A stretch of 64,000 bases of DNA from Sulfitobacter undariae (GCF_014196805.1 NZ_JACIEI010000001.1:310001-374000), one strand, 5' to 3'; counted from the stretch's first letter, positions 1 to 9,550 are shown. Program-made: numbers and translations. The notes: a model not told the origin generated them from the sequence alone.

Positions 1-27
1 AATTACTCACTTTCCGTGAGACGAAAG

Positions 28-59
28 GCCCCGCCACTTGGTGGGGCTTTTTGCTTTTT
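28..59 (+). terminator. Rho-independent terminator of a gene upstream of the window
   Basis: A 9-bp GC-rich stem (28-36 with 39-47, one G:T pair, 2-nt loop) is followed by a run of five T and further T-rich sequence. It lies 60-70 bp before the protease start, so it most likely ends a transcript entering from the left. Confidence 0.7.
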
Positions 60-119
60 GTGGGTATGAACATGACAGAGCGGTTGCATGACAGCCGCAG
101 GCTGCGCATATCATATGGT

Positions 120-1496
120 ATGAGATATTTAGCCCTGATCATCGCCCTAATCGCCAGCCCGCTCACCGCGCAGCAGGTCCCCGAAAATGCAGCCGAGATG
201 CAGATGAGCTTTGTGCCCGTCGTCAAACAAGCGGCCCCTGCGGTCGTGAACATCTATGCTAAAACGATCCGCGAAGTGCGTAAAACGCCACTTCAATCCG
301 ATCCGTTCTTTGAGCGGTTTTTCCGTGACCCGCTGAGCGACCGCAAGCCGCGCGTGCAAAACTCGCTTGGTTCGGGCGTGATCCTTTCTGAGGATGGCAT
401 CGTGGTGAGTAACTTTCACGTCGTTGGCATGGCCACTGAAATTCGCGTGGTCCTGAATGACCGACGTGAGTTCTCGGCACGGGTTCTTTTGGGGGATGAG
501 GAAAGCGATTTGGCCATCCTCAAAATTGATGCCCCTGATGATTTGCCGTTTTTGACTCTGCGCAGCAGTGACAGCGTCGAAGTGGGGGAGTTAGCACTGG
601 CCATTGGTAACCCTTTTGGGGTGGGGCAAACCGTCAGCAGCGGCATTGTGTCGGGTCTGGCGCGCTCTGGCAATTCGGGCGGCAGTGGGCGTGGGTATTA
701 CATCCAGACAGATGCCCCCATTAACCCCGGTAATTCAGGTGGCGCATTGGTAGATGTTGCTGGGCGTCTGATTGGTATCAACACCTCTATTCTCTCCCGT
801 TCAGGTGGGTCTAACGGCATCGGCTTTGCAATCCCTGCTGATCTGGTCTCTGCCTTTGTGGCGCAAGCCCAAGAAGGGCGGAGTGAATTTAACCGTCCTT
901 GGGCGGGTATCAGCGGGCAACCCCTTGATTCCGATATGGCCTCGACGTTGGGTTTTGACCGCTCTGGCGGCATCATCATTTCAGGCCTGCACCCCGCAAG
1001 CCCGTTCCTCGAGGCGGGGCTGGATGTCGGGGATGTGATCCTGACAGTTGGCGGGCAACCTGTTAACACGCCCGCAGAAATGGTCTACCGGATGAGCGCC
1101 ATTGGCCTTGGTGCGCAAGCAGATGTTAGCTTTAGCAGTCAGGGTGCGGAGAAGAACGTGAATGTAGCATTGATTGCTGCACCCGAAATCCCCTCGCGTG
1201 ATGAGGTGACGTTGCCAGAAAATAGCGCCTTTCCGGGTTTGAAACTGGCCCGCATCAATCCGGCTGTCTTGGCCGAACTCAACTTGCCACTGGAAGTGGA
1301 GGGGGTCGCGGTTATGGATACGGGTGCATATGCGGCCCGTGCGGGTCTGCGTGAGGGAGATGTGATCTTGGCCCTCAACGGGACAAATTTGATTCATCCA
1401 AATACCGCGGTCGAATTGCTTGCCGGTCGGGTCCGCCAGATTGAAATGACAGTGCAACGGGGCGCGCAGCGTATTTCCATGCGGTTCAGGGGATAA
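120..1496 (+). CDS. Periplasmic Deg/HtrA-family serine protease (DegP/DegQ-like)
   Basis: Trypsin-like serine protease of the HtrA family, expected to act in periplasmic protein quality control. The chosen ATG at 120 gives 458 residues beginning with a clear signal peptide (MRYLALIIALIASPLTA, then QQ); an upstream in-frame ATG at 51 would put a poor 23-residue extension before it and would lie inside the terminator. The catalytic triad is visible as His about 100 (SNFHVV), Asp about 130 (ESDLAILK) and Ser about 206 (NPGNSGG). Two PDZ-like domains follow at about 260-350 and 370-458. The stop lies three bases before the rarA start, so the two are probably co-transcribed. The NFH context of the catalytic His differs from the more common NNH. 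Confidence 0.9.
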   Translation: MRYLALIIALIASPLTAQQVPENAAEMQMSFVPVVKQAAPAVVNIYAKTIREVRKTPLQSDPFFERFFRDPLSDRKPRVQNSLGSGVILSEDGIVVSNFHVVGMATEIRVVLNDRREFSARVLLGDEESDLAILKIDAPDDLPFLTLRSSDSVEVGELALAIGNPFGVGQTVSSGIVSGLARSGNSGGSGRGYYIQTDAPINPGNSGGALVDVAGRLIGINTSILSRSGGSNGIGFAIPADLVSAFVAQAQEGRSEFNRPWAGISGQPLDSDMASTLGFDRSGGIIISGLHPASPFLEAGLDVGDVILTVGGQPVNTPAEMVYRMSAIGLGAQADVSFSSQGAEKNVNVALIAAPEIPSRDEVTLPENSAFPGLKLARINPAVLAELNLPLEVEGVAVMDTGAYAARAGLREGDVILALNGTNLIHPNTAVELLAGRVRQIEMTVQRGAQRISMRFRG

Positions 1497-1499
1497 TGC

Positions 1500-2804
1500 A
1501 TGGCTGATTTGTTCGGTGCAGCGACCCCAATAGATAGCGGCCATCGACCATTAGCGGATCGTTTGCGCCCCAAGACTCTAGGCGAGGTGATCGGCCAACG
1601 TCAGGTTCTGGGACCGGATGCGCCGTTGACGGTGATGCTGGACGGTGGCGCACTCAGTTCACTCATTTTCTGGGGGCCGCCTGGGGTGGGTAAAACCACG
1701 ATTGCGCGGCTGCTGGCAGATGAAACTGACATGCATTTTGTGCAGATCAGCGCGATTTTCAGTGGTGTGCCAGAGCTGCGACGGGTGTTTGAAGCGGCCA
1801 AGATGAGGCGACAAAATGGGCAGGGCACCTTGCTATTCGTTGACGAAATCCACCGCTTCAACAAGGCTCAACAAGATGGCTTTTTGCCTCACATGGAGGA
1901 TGGCACGATCTTGCTTGTGGGGGCCACAACCGAAAACCCGAGCTTTGAGCTGAACCGCGCTGTCCTGAGCCGTGCTCAGGTGTTGGTGCTGGAACGGTTA
2001 GACGGTGAAGATCTGGAAAATCTGGTTGTGCGTGCGGAGGCCGAGTTGGAAATGACGTTGCCGCTACAGCCTTCTGCGCGTCAAAATCTGTTGGACATGG
2101 CAGATGGCGACGGACGGGCGTTACTGAATTTGATAGAGCAGATAGCATCATGGAAGGTCGATGCACCGCTGGATACGGCGGCGCTTGGTAAACGCCTCAG
2201 CAAACGCGCGGCGCAATACGATAAAGGCGGGGATGAGCATTACAATCTGATTTCGGCTTTGCATAAATCTGTGCGCGGCAGTGATCCTGATGCCGCGATT
2301 TACTGGTTTGCACGGATGTTGGAAGGGGGCGAAGACCCGCGTTATCTGGCACGCCGCCTTGTGCGCATGGCGATTGAGGACATTTCACTTGCTGATCCGC
2401 AAGCACAGGCGGTTTGTCTGCAAAGCTGGGACACCTATGAGCGTTTGGGTTCACCGGAAGGCGAGTTGGCGCTGTCCCAAGCCGTGATTTACTTGGCACT
2501 CGCACCGAAAAGTAATGCTAACTATGTGGCCTATAAAGCCGCGCGTAATGCCGCCAAGGCGACAGGCTCAGCGCCGCCGCCCAAACATATCCTTAATGCG
2601 CCGACGGGCATGATGAAGGAATTGGGCTATGGCACGGGTTATGCCTATGACCATGACGCCGAGGATGCCTTTTCGGGCCAGAACTATTTCCCTGAGGGGA
2701 TGGAACGGCCAGCGCTATACCAACCCGTTGAGCGGGGTTTTGAACGCGATTTGAAAAAGCGGCATGATTACTTCGCCAAACTACGCAAACAGCGCGAAAG
2801 CTGA
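1500..2804 (+). CDS. rarA: Replication-associated recombination protein A, AAA+ ATPase
   Basis: RarA/MgsA family AAA+ ATPase (the bacterial WRNIP1/Mgs1 counterpart), thought to act at stalled replication forks. The 434-residue length is normal. Walker A GPPGVGKTT is at 59-67 and Walker B LLFVDEIH at 111-118, followed by the typical RFNKAQQD segment; the C-terminal clamp-loader-like helical domain (LHKSVRGSDPDAAIYW) is also present. It starts three bases after the protease gene ends, implying one transcript. No defects seen. Confidence 0.93.
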   Translation: MADLFGAATPIDSGHRPLADRLRPKTLGEVIGQRQVLGPDAPLTVMLDGGALSSLIFWGPPGVGKTTIARLLADETDMHFVQISAIFSGVPELRRVFEAAKMRRQNGQGTLLFVDEIHRFNKAQQDGFLPHMEDGTILLVGATTENPSFELNRAVLSRAQVLVLERLDGEDLENLVVRAEAELEMTLPLQPSARQNLLDMADGDGRALLNLIEQIASWKVDAPLDTAALGKRLSKRAAQYDKGGDEHYNLISALHKSVRGSDPDAAIYWFARMLEGGEDPRYLARRLVRMAIEDISLADPQAQAVCLQSWDTYERLGSPEGELALSQAVIYLALAPKSNANYVAYKAARNAAKATGSAPPPKHILNAPTGMMKELGYGTGYAYDHDAEDAFSGQNYFPEGMERPALYQPVERGFERDLKKRHDYFAKLRKQRES

Positions 2805-2846
2805 ACTACAGTTGACTCTGGGCTGCGCTCACGCGATTGCAGGCCC

Positions 2847-3227
2847 ATGATTTCAACTATTTCCCTTGTTGCTTTGGGTGGCGCGATTGGTGCCACGTGC
2901 CGCTATCTTGCTGGCGTTGGCATATTGCGTTTAACAGGTCCGTCAGAGTTTCCTCTGGCGGTGCTTTCGGTCAATATTTTGGGCTCGTTTTTGATGGGCG
3001 TCTTTGTGGTGTTTGCCGCCAACAAAGGCCTTACGCAGTACAGCCCGCTGGTGATGACAGGTATGCTGGGCGGTTTCACAACGTTTTCCACCTTCTCGCT
3101 TGAGGCTGTGACGCTGATGGAACGTGGGCAAATTGCTGCGGCAGGCGCTTATGTTGCGTTGTCAGTTGTGCTAAGCGTGGGTGGATTAATTTTAGGGCTT
3201 TGGATCGCCAGAGGGGTATTCGCATGA
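2847..3227 (+). CDS. crcB: Fluoride-exporting channel CrcB/Fluc
   Basis: Small membrane protein of 126 residues with four hydrophobic segments, matching the Fluc/CrcB fluoride channel family, which forms a dual-topology dimer and protects against fluoride. The N-terminal GGAIGATCRY segment and the GMLGGFTTFSTFS stretch (about 71-83) are family signatures. Its stop overlaps the start of the pseudouridine synthase gene (ATGA), so translation is coupled. A second ATG at 2837 reads a different frame and is not coding. Confidence 0.92.
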   Translation: MISTISLVALGGAIGATCRYLAGVGILRLTGPSEFPLAVLSVNILGSFLMGVFVVFAANKGLTQYSPLVMTGMLGGFTTFSTFSLEAVTLMERGQIAAAGAYVALSVVLSVGGLILGLWIARGVFA

Positions 3228-4273
3228 GCCGTGTACAGACAATTACCGTAGCAGAAGGTGACGGGGATCAACGGCTTGACCGTTGGTTTAAACACCAGTT
3301 TCCACAAATCCCGCAGGGCCGCATCGAAAAGATGTGCCGCAAGGGTGAAATCCGTGTGGATGGGGGCCGTGTAAAGGGCTCCACCCGCGTGGAAGTCGGG
3401 CAAGAAGTGCGTATCCCGCCTCTGCCCACGGGCGAAGCGCCGCCGCCGCCCAGACGCACCACGGTCACGGATGCCGAGGCCAAAATGATCCGCGCCTGCG
3501 TGATCTACCGCGACGATCATGTGATCGCGCTGAACAAGCCACCGGGCTTGCCTGTGCAAGGCGGTTCAGGGCAGGGCGAGCGGCATGTTGATGCGCTGTC
3601 CGAAGCGTTGATGTTTGATCTGGACGAAAAACCGCGCCTTGTGCACCGTTTGGACAAAGACACGTCCGGCGTTCTGTTGTTGGCCCGTACCCGCGAGGCA
3701 GCCAAGGCGCTGACCGCCAATTTCCGTCACCGTGAGACGCGCAAAATCTATTGGGCTGCTGTCGCCGGTGCGCCGCATCCGCGCAATGGTACAATCAAGT
3801 TCGGTCTGGTCAAAGCTGGGGGCCATGGCCCGCGCGGCGAAGGCGAGAAAATGCATGCTGTCCATCCGCGTGATGTTGACAGCACCGAAGGTGCCAAACG
3901 CGCCACAACGGATTATTCCGTATTGGAGCAGGCAGGGACCCGTACCTCATGGATGGCGCTTAGCCCTGTGACAGGCCGCACCCACCAATTGCGCGTGCAC
4001 ATGGCCGAGATAGGACATCCGATCATTGGGGACGGTAAATATGGTGGATCAGGTCAGGAAAATATGGGCGATGGTTGGGGCGCGCAACTGGGTGGGGATA
4101 TCTCTAAAAAGTTGCACCTGCATGCCCGCAGCCTGACAATCCAGCACCCCGCGACCAAAGCAATGTTGAATCTGGTAGCGCCCATTCCCGAGCATATGCA
4201 GCGGACGTGGGATACCTTCGCGTGGCACACGAAATTTGCACCTGACAACCCGTTCGGAGAGGACTGGGGATGA
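3224..4273 (+). CDS. rluC: RluA/RluC-family 23S rRNA pseudouridine synthase
   Basis: Pseudouridine synthase expected to modify 23S rRNA. An N-terminal S4 RNA-binding domain (about 12-75, DQRLDRWFK...GRIEKMCRKGEIRV) precedes the catalytic RluA domain carrying HRLDKDTSG with catalytic Asp about 144. The start at 3224 overlaps the crcB stop by four bases and is preferred over an in-frame start at 3200, which would lie inside crcB. The protein is 349 residues. The gene ends in another ATGA overlap with the HAD phosphatase. The symbol is by family resemblance; exact target uridines cannot be told from sequence. Confidence 0.85.
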   Translation: MSRVQTITVAEGDGDQRLDRWFKHQFPQIPQGRIEKMCRKGEIRVDGGRVKGSTRVEVGQEVRIPPLPTGEAPPPPRRTTVTDAEAKMIRACVIYRDDHVIALNKPPGLPVQGGSGQGERHVDALSEALMFDLDEKPRLVHRLDKDTSGVLLLARTREAAKALTANFRHRETRKIYWAAVAGAPHPRNGTIKFGLVKAGGHGPRGEGEKMHAVHPRDVDSTEGAKRATTDYSVLEQAGTRTSWMALSPVTGRTHQLRVHMAEIGHPIIGDGKYGGSGQENMGDGWGAQLGGDISKKLHLHARSLTIQHPATKAMLNLVAPIPEHMQRTWDTFAWHTKFAPDNPFGEDWG

Positions 4274-4950
4274 GCGACACGCCCTTGCGGCTGGTGATTT
4301 TCGACGTGGATGGCACGTTGGTGGATAGCCAGTCGGATATATTGGGCGCTATGCATTTGGCGTTTTCCAATGAGGGTTTGCCGACCCCGCCTCGCGCCGA
4401 GGTGTTGGGCGTTGTGGGATTGTCGCTGGATGTTCTGATGCCACAGCTTGCCCCTGATGCGGATAGCGCAGCGTTAGCGCGGTTGGTTCAGGGGTACAAA
4501 GACGCCTATATGTCCTTGCGTGCACAGCAGGGCGGCGCGATTTCATCGCCGTTCTACCCCGGTGCTCGTGATGCATTGGCGGCGTTGCATGCCCAGCCTG
4601 ATATCCTGTTGGGCGTGGCCACAGGCAAGTCCAAGCGCGGGCTGGATAAGCTGATTGAGGCGCATGGGCTGGAGGGCATGTTTGTCACGCAACAAGTTGC
4701 TGATTTTCACCCGTCCAAGCCGCATCCTTCGATGATTTTACAAGCGTTGAGCGACACAGGCGTCGATGCCGAAAACGCTGTGATGCTGGGGGATACCAGC
4801 TTTGATATGGAAATGGCGCAGGCCGCTGGCGTGACAGGGATCGGCGTAAGCTGGGGCTATCACACGGCTGCGCAACTGACGGCGGCAAAGCACCGGATCG
4901 ACAGCTTCGATGCGCTGCCCGCGTTGTTAGATACGATTTGGAAGGTCTGA
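4270..4950 (+). CDS. HAD-superfamily (subfamily IA) phosphatase, phosphoglycolate-phosphatase-like
   Basis: Haloacid-dehalogenase-type phosphatase of 226 residues. Motif I is FDVDGTLVDSQ with the nucleophile Asp12 and acid Asp14; motif II is the ATGKSKRGLD segment and motif III/IV is HPSKPHP...MLGDTSFDMEMA. It resembles Gph-like enzymes acting on small phosphorylated metabolites, but the substrate is not deducible. Its start overlaps the stop of the pseudouridine synthase gene, and only three bases separate its stop from the following ATP12 gene start, so all belong to one operon. Confidence 0.85.
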   Translation: MSDTPLRLVIFDVDGTLVDSQSDILGAMHLAFSNEGLPTPPRAEVLGVVGLSLDVLMPQLAPDADSAALARLVQGYKDAYMSLRAQQGGAISSPFYPGARDALAALHAQPDILLGVATGKSKRGLDKLIEAHGLEGMFVTQQVADFHPSKPHPSMILQALSDTGVDAENAVMLGDTSFDMEMAQAAGVTGIGVSWGYHTAAQLTAAKHRIDSFDALPALLDTIWKV

Positions 4951-4953
4951 GAC

Positions 4954-5664
4954 ATGAGCGAGTGGAAAGCGAAACGATTCTGGAAAGAGGCGCTTGTCGT
5001 TCCCACCGAGGGTGGTTTCACGGTTGAACTGGATGGGCGCGGTGTCAAAACGCCCGCTAAACGTGCATTGCACGTCCCAACCCACGCCATGGCCGCCGTG
5101 ATTGCGCAAGAGTGGAGTGCGCAGCAAGATGCGATCAATCCCAATACGATGCCAGCCACAAAAACTGCAAATGCAGCCATCGACAAAGTTTCGCAGCAGC
5201 ATGCGGAAGTGGCAGAGATGCTTGCAGCTTACGGGGATAGCGATCTTTTGTGCTACCGCGCGGATACGCCCGAAGAATTGGTTGCACGCCAAGCAGAGCA
5301 ATGGGACCCGATTCTTGAGTGGGCCGCAGAGGTTCTTGATGCTCCTCTTTTGACTCGGACAGGGGTTATGCATATCCCGCAAGACCCTGTTGTGATAGAG
5401 AAATTAAGCCAACGGACCCACGCATTGGACAAATTCGAATTGGCTGCATTCCATGATCTTGTTGGTATGTCGGGCTCCCTTGTGCTGGGCTTTGCAGCTG
5501 CGTTGGATGTTAAAACGGCTGATGAGCTATGGGCGATTTCGCGGTTAGACGAGTTGTGGCAAGAAGAGCAATGGGGCGAAGACGAAGACGCCACCGCGCT
5601 TGCCGAGACCAAGCGTATTGCCTTTATCCATGCCAAACGCATGTTCGATCTGGCACAAGCCTGA
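4954..5664 (+). CDS. ATP12-family chaperone for F1-ATP synthase assembly
   Basis: Protein of 236 residues matching the ATP12 family, which in mitochondria binds the F1 alpha subunit during ATP synthase assembly; alphaproteobacteria keep homologues of uncertain need. Family-typical stretches are KRFWKEA near the N terminus, LDGRGVKTPAK, IAQEWSAQQ and TKTANAAIDKV, with the C-terminal HDLVGMSGSLVLGFA. Last gene of the crcB-rluC-HAD cluster. Confidence 0.88.
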   Translation: MSEWKAKRFWKEALVVPTEGGFTVELDGRGVKTPAKRALHVPTHAMAAVIAQEWSAQQDAINPNTMPATKTANAAIDKVSQQHAEVAEMLAAYGDSDLLCYRADTPEELVARQAEQWDPILEWAAEVLDAPLLTRTGVMHIPQDPVVIEKLSQRTHALDKFELAAFHDLVGMSGSLVLGFAAALDVKTADELWAISRLDELWQEEQWGEDEDATALAETKRIAFIHAKRMFDLAQA

Positions 5665-5770
5665 CGCCTATCGGGCCGCTATTCTTTTAATCAATGAACT
5701 GCGTTACACCTCTTTTTCCCGCTCTCTACTTGACCTTTATGCGGGAATCCGCCCAAACTCATGACCACTA

Positions 5771-5817
5771 TATGGGCATTGCCCATAGCGTATCACCTCC
5801 GGCGCTCATTGCGCCGG
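5771..5817 (+). promoter_or_regulatory. Two tandem perfect hairpins in the aapJ 5' leader
   Basis: Within the 195-bp gap before aapJ lie two back-to-back perfect inverted repeats: TATGGGC (5771-5777) with GCCCATA (5781-5787), and CCGGCGC (5799-5805) with GCGCCGG (5811-5817). A TTGACC hexamer at 5730-5735 could be a -35 element upstream. The hairpins sit 43 bp before the aapJ start and end before its GAAGAGG ribosome-binding site. A leader-based control or mRNA-stabilising role is inferred only from position. Confidence 0.45.
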
Positions 5818-5859
5818 TACATCCACCCGCAAGTGGTGGAAAATCAGGAAGAGGTAACA

Positions 5860-6876
5860 ATGAAAAAATCAATTATTCTTGGCGCACTAACGATCGCCGG
5901 TCTGTCTGCTGGTGCAGCGGCTGCTGGTACGTTGGATGACGTCAAAGCACGCGGCACATTAAACTGTGGCGTTTCAACTGGTCTGGCCGGATTTTCCGCA
6001 CCTGACGCAAATGGCGAATGGATGGGCTTTGACGTTGCCGTTTGTCGTGCGGTCGCTGCTGCGGTTCTGGGCGATGCGACTGCCGTAGAATTTGTACCTA
6101 CAACCGGCAAGACACGCTTTACAGCGCTGTCCTCCGGCGAGATCGACATGTTGTCGCGTAACACCACATGGACATTCTCCCGCGACACCGACCTAAAGTT
6201 CGATTTCGCAGGCGTAAACTATTATGACGGTCAGGGCTTTCTGGCACCCAAAGCATTGGGCGTTTCTTCGGCAAAAGATCTTGATGGTGCAACTGTCTGC
6301 ATCCAGACGGGTACAACAACAGAGCTGAACTTGGCCGACTTCTTCCGCGCCAACAACATCAGCTATGAGCCAGTGCCAATCGAGACAAACGCAGAAGCCA
6401 TTCAGCAATATCTTGCGGGCGCATGCGACGTCTATACAACGGATGCCTCCGGTCTTGCTTCTTCACGTGCAACGTTCGAAACTCCCGGTGACCACGTTTT
6501 GCTGCCTGAGATTATCTCCAAAGAGCCACTCGGCCCGTTGGTTCGTCACGGTGACAATGATTGGGCGGACATTGTCCGCTGGACTTTGAATGCTTTGATC
6601 GCAGCTGAAGAGCTGGGTGTATCCTCGACAAACGTTAGTGAAATGGCTGCTTCGACCAACAACCCCGAAGTCGCACGTTTGCTCGGCGCCGAAGGCGACC
6701 TGGGTGCTATGATTGGTCTGGATGCTGAATGGGCCAAGCGCGCAATCGAAGCGCAAGGCAACTACGGTGAAGTATTTGCCAAAAACATCGGCGAAGAAAC
6801 TCCAATCGGTCTGGCGCGTGGCTTGAACGCACAGTGGACAGACGGCGGCCTGCTGTACGCCCCACCATTCCGCTAA
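5860..6876 (+). CDS. aapJ: General L-amino acid ABC transporter, periplasmic binding protein
   Basis: Solute-binding protein of the Aap (general L-amino acid permease) type, family 3. The ATG at 5860 is preceded by GAAGAGG and opens a signal peptide (MKKSIILGALTIAGLSAGAAAA). The mature part starts GTLDDVKARGTLNCGVSTGLAGFSAPD, typical of AapJ, and includes VEFVPTTGKTRFTALSSGEIDMLSRNTTWT. Length is 338 residues. It leads the aapJQMP operon and is followed by a hairpin at 6887-6913. Confidence 0.93.
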   Translation: MKKSIILGALTIAGLSAGAAAAGTLDDVKARGTLNCGVSTGLAGFSAPDANGEWMGFDVAVCRAVAAAVLGDATAVEFVPTTGKTRFTALSSGEIDMLSRNTTWTFSRDTDLKFDFAGVNYYDGQGFLAPKALGVSSAKDLDGATVCIQTGTTTELNLADFFRANNISYEPVPIETNAEAIQQYLAGACDVYTTDASGLASSRATFETPGDHVLLPEIISKEPLGPLVRHGDNDWADIVRWTLNALIAAEELGVSSTNVSEMAASTNNPEVARLLGAEGDLGAMIGLDAEWAKRAIEAQGNYGEVFAKNIGEETPIGLARGLNAQWTDGGLLYAPPFR

Positions 6877-6886
6877 ACAAACCGAC

Positions 6887-6920
6887 AAAGGGCGCGCATC
6901 TGCTGCGCCCTTTGTTCTTT
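6887..6920 (+). terminator. Intercistronic hairpin between aapJ and aapQ
   Basis: Perfect 9-bp stem AAAGGGCGC (6887-6895) with GCGCCCTTT (6905-6913), 9-nt loop, then GTTCTTT. It lies just past the aapJ stop. In binding-protein operons such structures usually protect the upstream mRNA or partly terminate, raising binding-protein output over permeases. Confidence 0.65.
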
Positions 6921-6999
6921 ACGACCAACGATAAATAAATGACCCGGCAATGACGTCAAAAGGCGCATAAAACAGACCGGGACCACGGGGATACATATC

Positions 7000-8238
7000 A
7001 TGTCGACACTCTCGGACCCTCCAAAGGGCTCGTTCCGGCTATCTATGCTGTTGAACGACACACGATACAGGTCGATGACACTACAGGTCATCGCAGCGAT
7101 CATATTGGTTTCGGCCCTAGGCTATCTTTACTCAAACCTTGCGACAAACCTGCGCGAAGCCGGATTGAATATTTCCTTCGGCTTTTTGGGAAGTTCAGCC
7201 GGCTATGATATCAACCAGACGCTGATTGACTATAATAGTCAGTCAACGAACCTGCGTGCTGCATTTGTCGGGATTTTGAATACTTTGCTGGTGGCCTTTA
7301 TGGCCTGCATCACCGCAACCATTTTGGGTGTTTTCGCGGGTGTTTTGCGCCTGTCCAACAACTGGCTTGTACGCAAGTTGATGTCTTTTTACGTTGAGAT
7401 TTTCCGCAACATCCCCGTGCTGATCTGGATTATCATCATCTTCACGATCATGACTGCTGTAATGCCCGGCCCGCGGGAATTTCGCGGAGATGAACCGACG
7501 GCGTCCATGTTTATGGATCTTTTCGCATTCACGAACCGGGGCGTTTATACACCAGCACCTTATTTCACCCGCGGTTTTGGCGGCGGTGAGGGGAGCGCGT
7601 TAAACTGGTTGCTTGCTCTGGCTGTGCTGGTTGCCTCTTTCTTTGGCGCGCGGTTTATGACCAAAAGAGCCAACGTTGTTCAAGAAGCCACTGGCATTCG
7701 CCCCAATACACTTTGGACCAATTTGGCGATCTGGCTGTTGCCGATCACTGTGTTCTGCCTGATTCTTGGCCTTGCTTGGGATATTCCCGTCCTCAAAGGG
7801 TTCAACTTTGGCGGAGGGATCAAAATTGGCGGGCCGCTCATCGCTTTGTGGTTGGCCCTTTCTGTTTATACAGGGGCTTTCATCGCCGAAAACGTGCGTG
7901 CGGGTATTCAGGCCGTTTCACAGGGCCAGACCGAAGCTGCTGCTGCTTTGGGCATTCGCCCCCGTCGCGTGATGAGCCTTGTAGTGCTACCGCAAGCTCT
8001 GCGGGTCATCATTCCACCGCTGATTTCGCAATACCTGAACATTACCAAAAACTCGTCATTGGCGATTGTTGTGGGCTATGCGGATATCACGGCCACACTG
8101 GGCGGTATCACACTGAACCAAACAGGGCGTGCGATTGAATGCGTGCTGCTGTTGATGCTGTTTTACTTGGTGATCTCTCTGACGATCTCGACTGCGATGA
8201 ATGTCTATAACTCATCCATGAAACTGAAGGAGCGCTGA
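7000..8238 (+). CDS. aapQ: General L-amino acid ABC transporter, permease AapQ
   Basis: Inner-membrane permease of 412 residues. The N-terminal part (MLLNDTRYRSMTLQVIAAIILV and the ISFGFLGSSAGYDI segment) is characteristic of AapQ/HisMQ-type permeases, and the C-terminal BPD-type transmembrane domain has the cytoplasmic coupling motif GQTEAAAALGIRPRRVMSLVVLPQALR (about 309-335). An in-frame ATG further upstream was not seen. Only one base separates its stop from aapM. Confidence 0.92.
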   Translation: MSTLSDPPKGSFRLSMLLNDTRYRSMTLQVIAAIILVSALGYLYSNLATNLREAGLNISFGFLGSSAGYDINQTLIDYNSQSTNLRAAFVGILNTLLVAFMACITATILGVFAGVLRLSNNWLVRKLMSFYVEIFRNIPVLIWIIIIFTIMTAVMPGPREFRGDEPTASMFMDLFAFTNRGVYTPAPYFTRGFGGGEGSALNWLLALAVLVASFFGARFMTKRANVVQEATGIRPNTLWTNLAIWLLPITVFCLILGLAWDIPVLKGFNFGGGIKIGGPLIALWLALSVYTGAFIAENVRAGIQAVSQGQTEAAAALGIRPRRVMSLVVLPQALRVIIPPLISQYLNITKNSSLAIVVGYADITATLGGITLNQTGRAIECVLLLMLFYLVISLTISTAMNVYNSSMKLKER

Positions 8239-8239
8239 G

Positions 8240-9538
8240 ATGTCAGATACGCATGAACATTCCGTTGCTTTTGTACGGACAACCGAAATCCCCCAACAAA
8301 CGGCACCTTCCAGTGCTGCGGGTCCGGTAAAATGGATGCGCGACAACTTGTTTGCCACATGGCCAAATGCGTTGCTCACTGTTGCTGCATTCTATGTGAT
8401 CTATCTGGTGCTTAGCGCGACGTTGCCTTGGATCCTAGGCGGTCTGTGGACGACATCCTCGCTGTCCGAATGTCGAGAAGTGCTACAAGGACGCTCTGCT
8501 GCGTGCTTCTCGGTTCTGACAGAACGCTGGAACCAGCTTTTGTTCGGGTTCAAATATCCAGCCGAACTCTACTGGCGTCCGACATTGGCTTTTTTGTTGA
8601 TGTTCATCGCCTTGGCACCGGTGCTGTTCTTTGACCTGCCGCGCAAGCTGCTGATCATCACCGGGTTGTTTCCTTTCGCGGCCTATTGGTTGATTTGGGG
8701 CGGTACGGTCTGGATTCCGGTCTTTGCCTTGGTTGGCTTTGTTGCTGGTTACTTTGTCTATGCCCGCTTTGTGGCGCAAAACTTCGCCGCTGGCTTCTTC
8801 GGCGGTATCGTTGCAGCGGCGGTTGTTTGGTACATTGGCGGCTTCGCTGTGGCGGCGCTGGCACCTGCGACCCCCTTCCTCGAAGCTGTGCCGTCGCGTG
8901 ATTTGGGCGGTTTCATGTTGAATATGATGCTGGGCCTCACCTGTGTGTCCCTGTCAATTCCTCTAGGAATCGCACTGGCACTGGGGCGTCAAAGCTCGAT
9001 GCCGTTGATCAAATGGATTTGTGTAATATTCATCGAATTCATCAGGGGGGTGCCACTGATCACGCTGCTGTTTGTGGCCAGTGTGATGTTGTCCTACTTC
9101 TTTCCACCTGATCAGACGGTTGATCTGTTCGTACGGGTTGTGATCATGATCACTTTGTTCTCGGCGGCCTATATCGCCGAGGTGATCCGTGGTGGTCTGG
9201 CCGCTTTGCCAAAAGGCCAATATGAGGCGGCGGACAGCCTTGGGCTGGATTATGCGCAATCCATGCGTTTGATCATCCTGCCCCAAGCGCTCAAAATTTC
9301 GATCCCTGGTATCGTGAACATTGCCGTTGGCTTGTTCAAGGATACCACGCTTGTTTCCGTTATCTCGATGTTTGACATGGTCGGTATGATCCGTGGTCCC
9401 ATCCTCGCCTCCACTGATTGGAACGGCGTGTATTGGGAGCTGTTCGGCTTTGCCGCGCTGCTATTCTTCGTCGTGTGTTACGGCATTTCACAATATTCGC
9501 AGTGGCTGGAACGCCGTCTCGCGACAGATCATCGTTAA
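8240..9538 (+). CDS. aapM: General L-amino acid ABC transporter, permease AapM
   Basis: Second permease of 432 residues with a long N-terminal hydrophobic extension and a C-terminal BPD transmembrane domain whose EAA-type loop reads KGQYEAADSLGLDYAQSMRLIILPQALK. It pairs with AapQ to form the channel. The start lies one base after the aapQ stop; the ATP-binding gene starts 12 bases downstream. Confidence 0.92.
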   Translation: MSDTHEHSVAFVRTTEIPQQTAPSSAAGPVKWMRDNLFATWPNALLTVAAFYVIYLVLSATLPWILGGLWTTSSLSECREVLQGRSAACFSVLTERWNQLLFGFKYPAELYWRPTLAFLLMFIALAPVLFFDLPRKLLIITGLFPFAAYWLIWGGTVWIPVFALVGFVAGYFVYARFVAQNFAAGFFGGIVAAAVVWYIGGFAVAALAPATPFLEAVPSRDLGGFMLNMMLGLTCVSLSIPLGIALALGRQSSMPLIKWICVIFIEFIRGVPLITLLFVASVMLSYFFPPDQTVDLFVRVVIMITLFSAAYIAEVIRGGLAALPKGQYEAADSLGLDYAQSMRLIILPQALKISIPGIVNIAVGLFKDTTLVSVISMFDMVGMIRGPILASTDWNGVYWELFGFAALLFFVVCYGISQYSQWLERRLATDHR

Positions 9539-9550
9539 GGAGCCCGGAAC

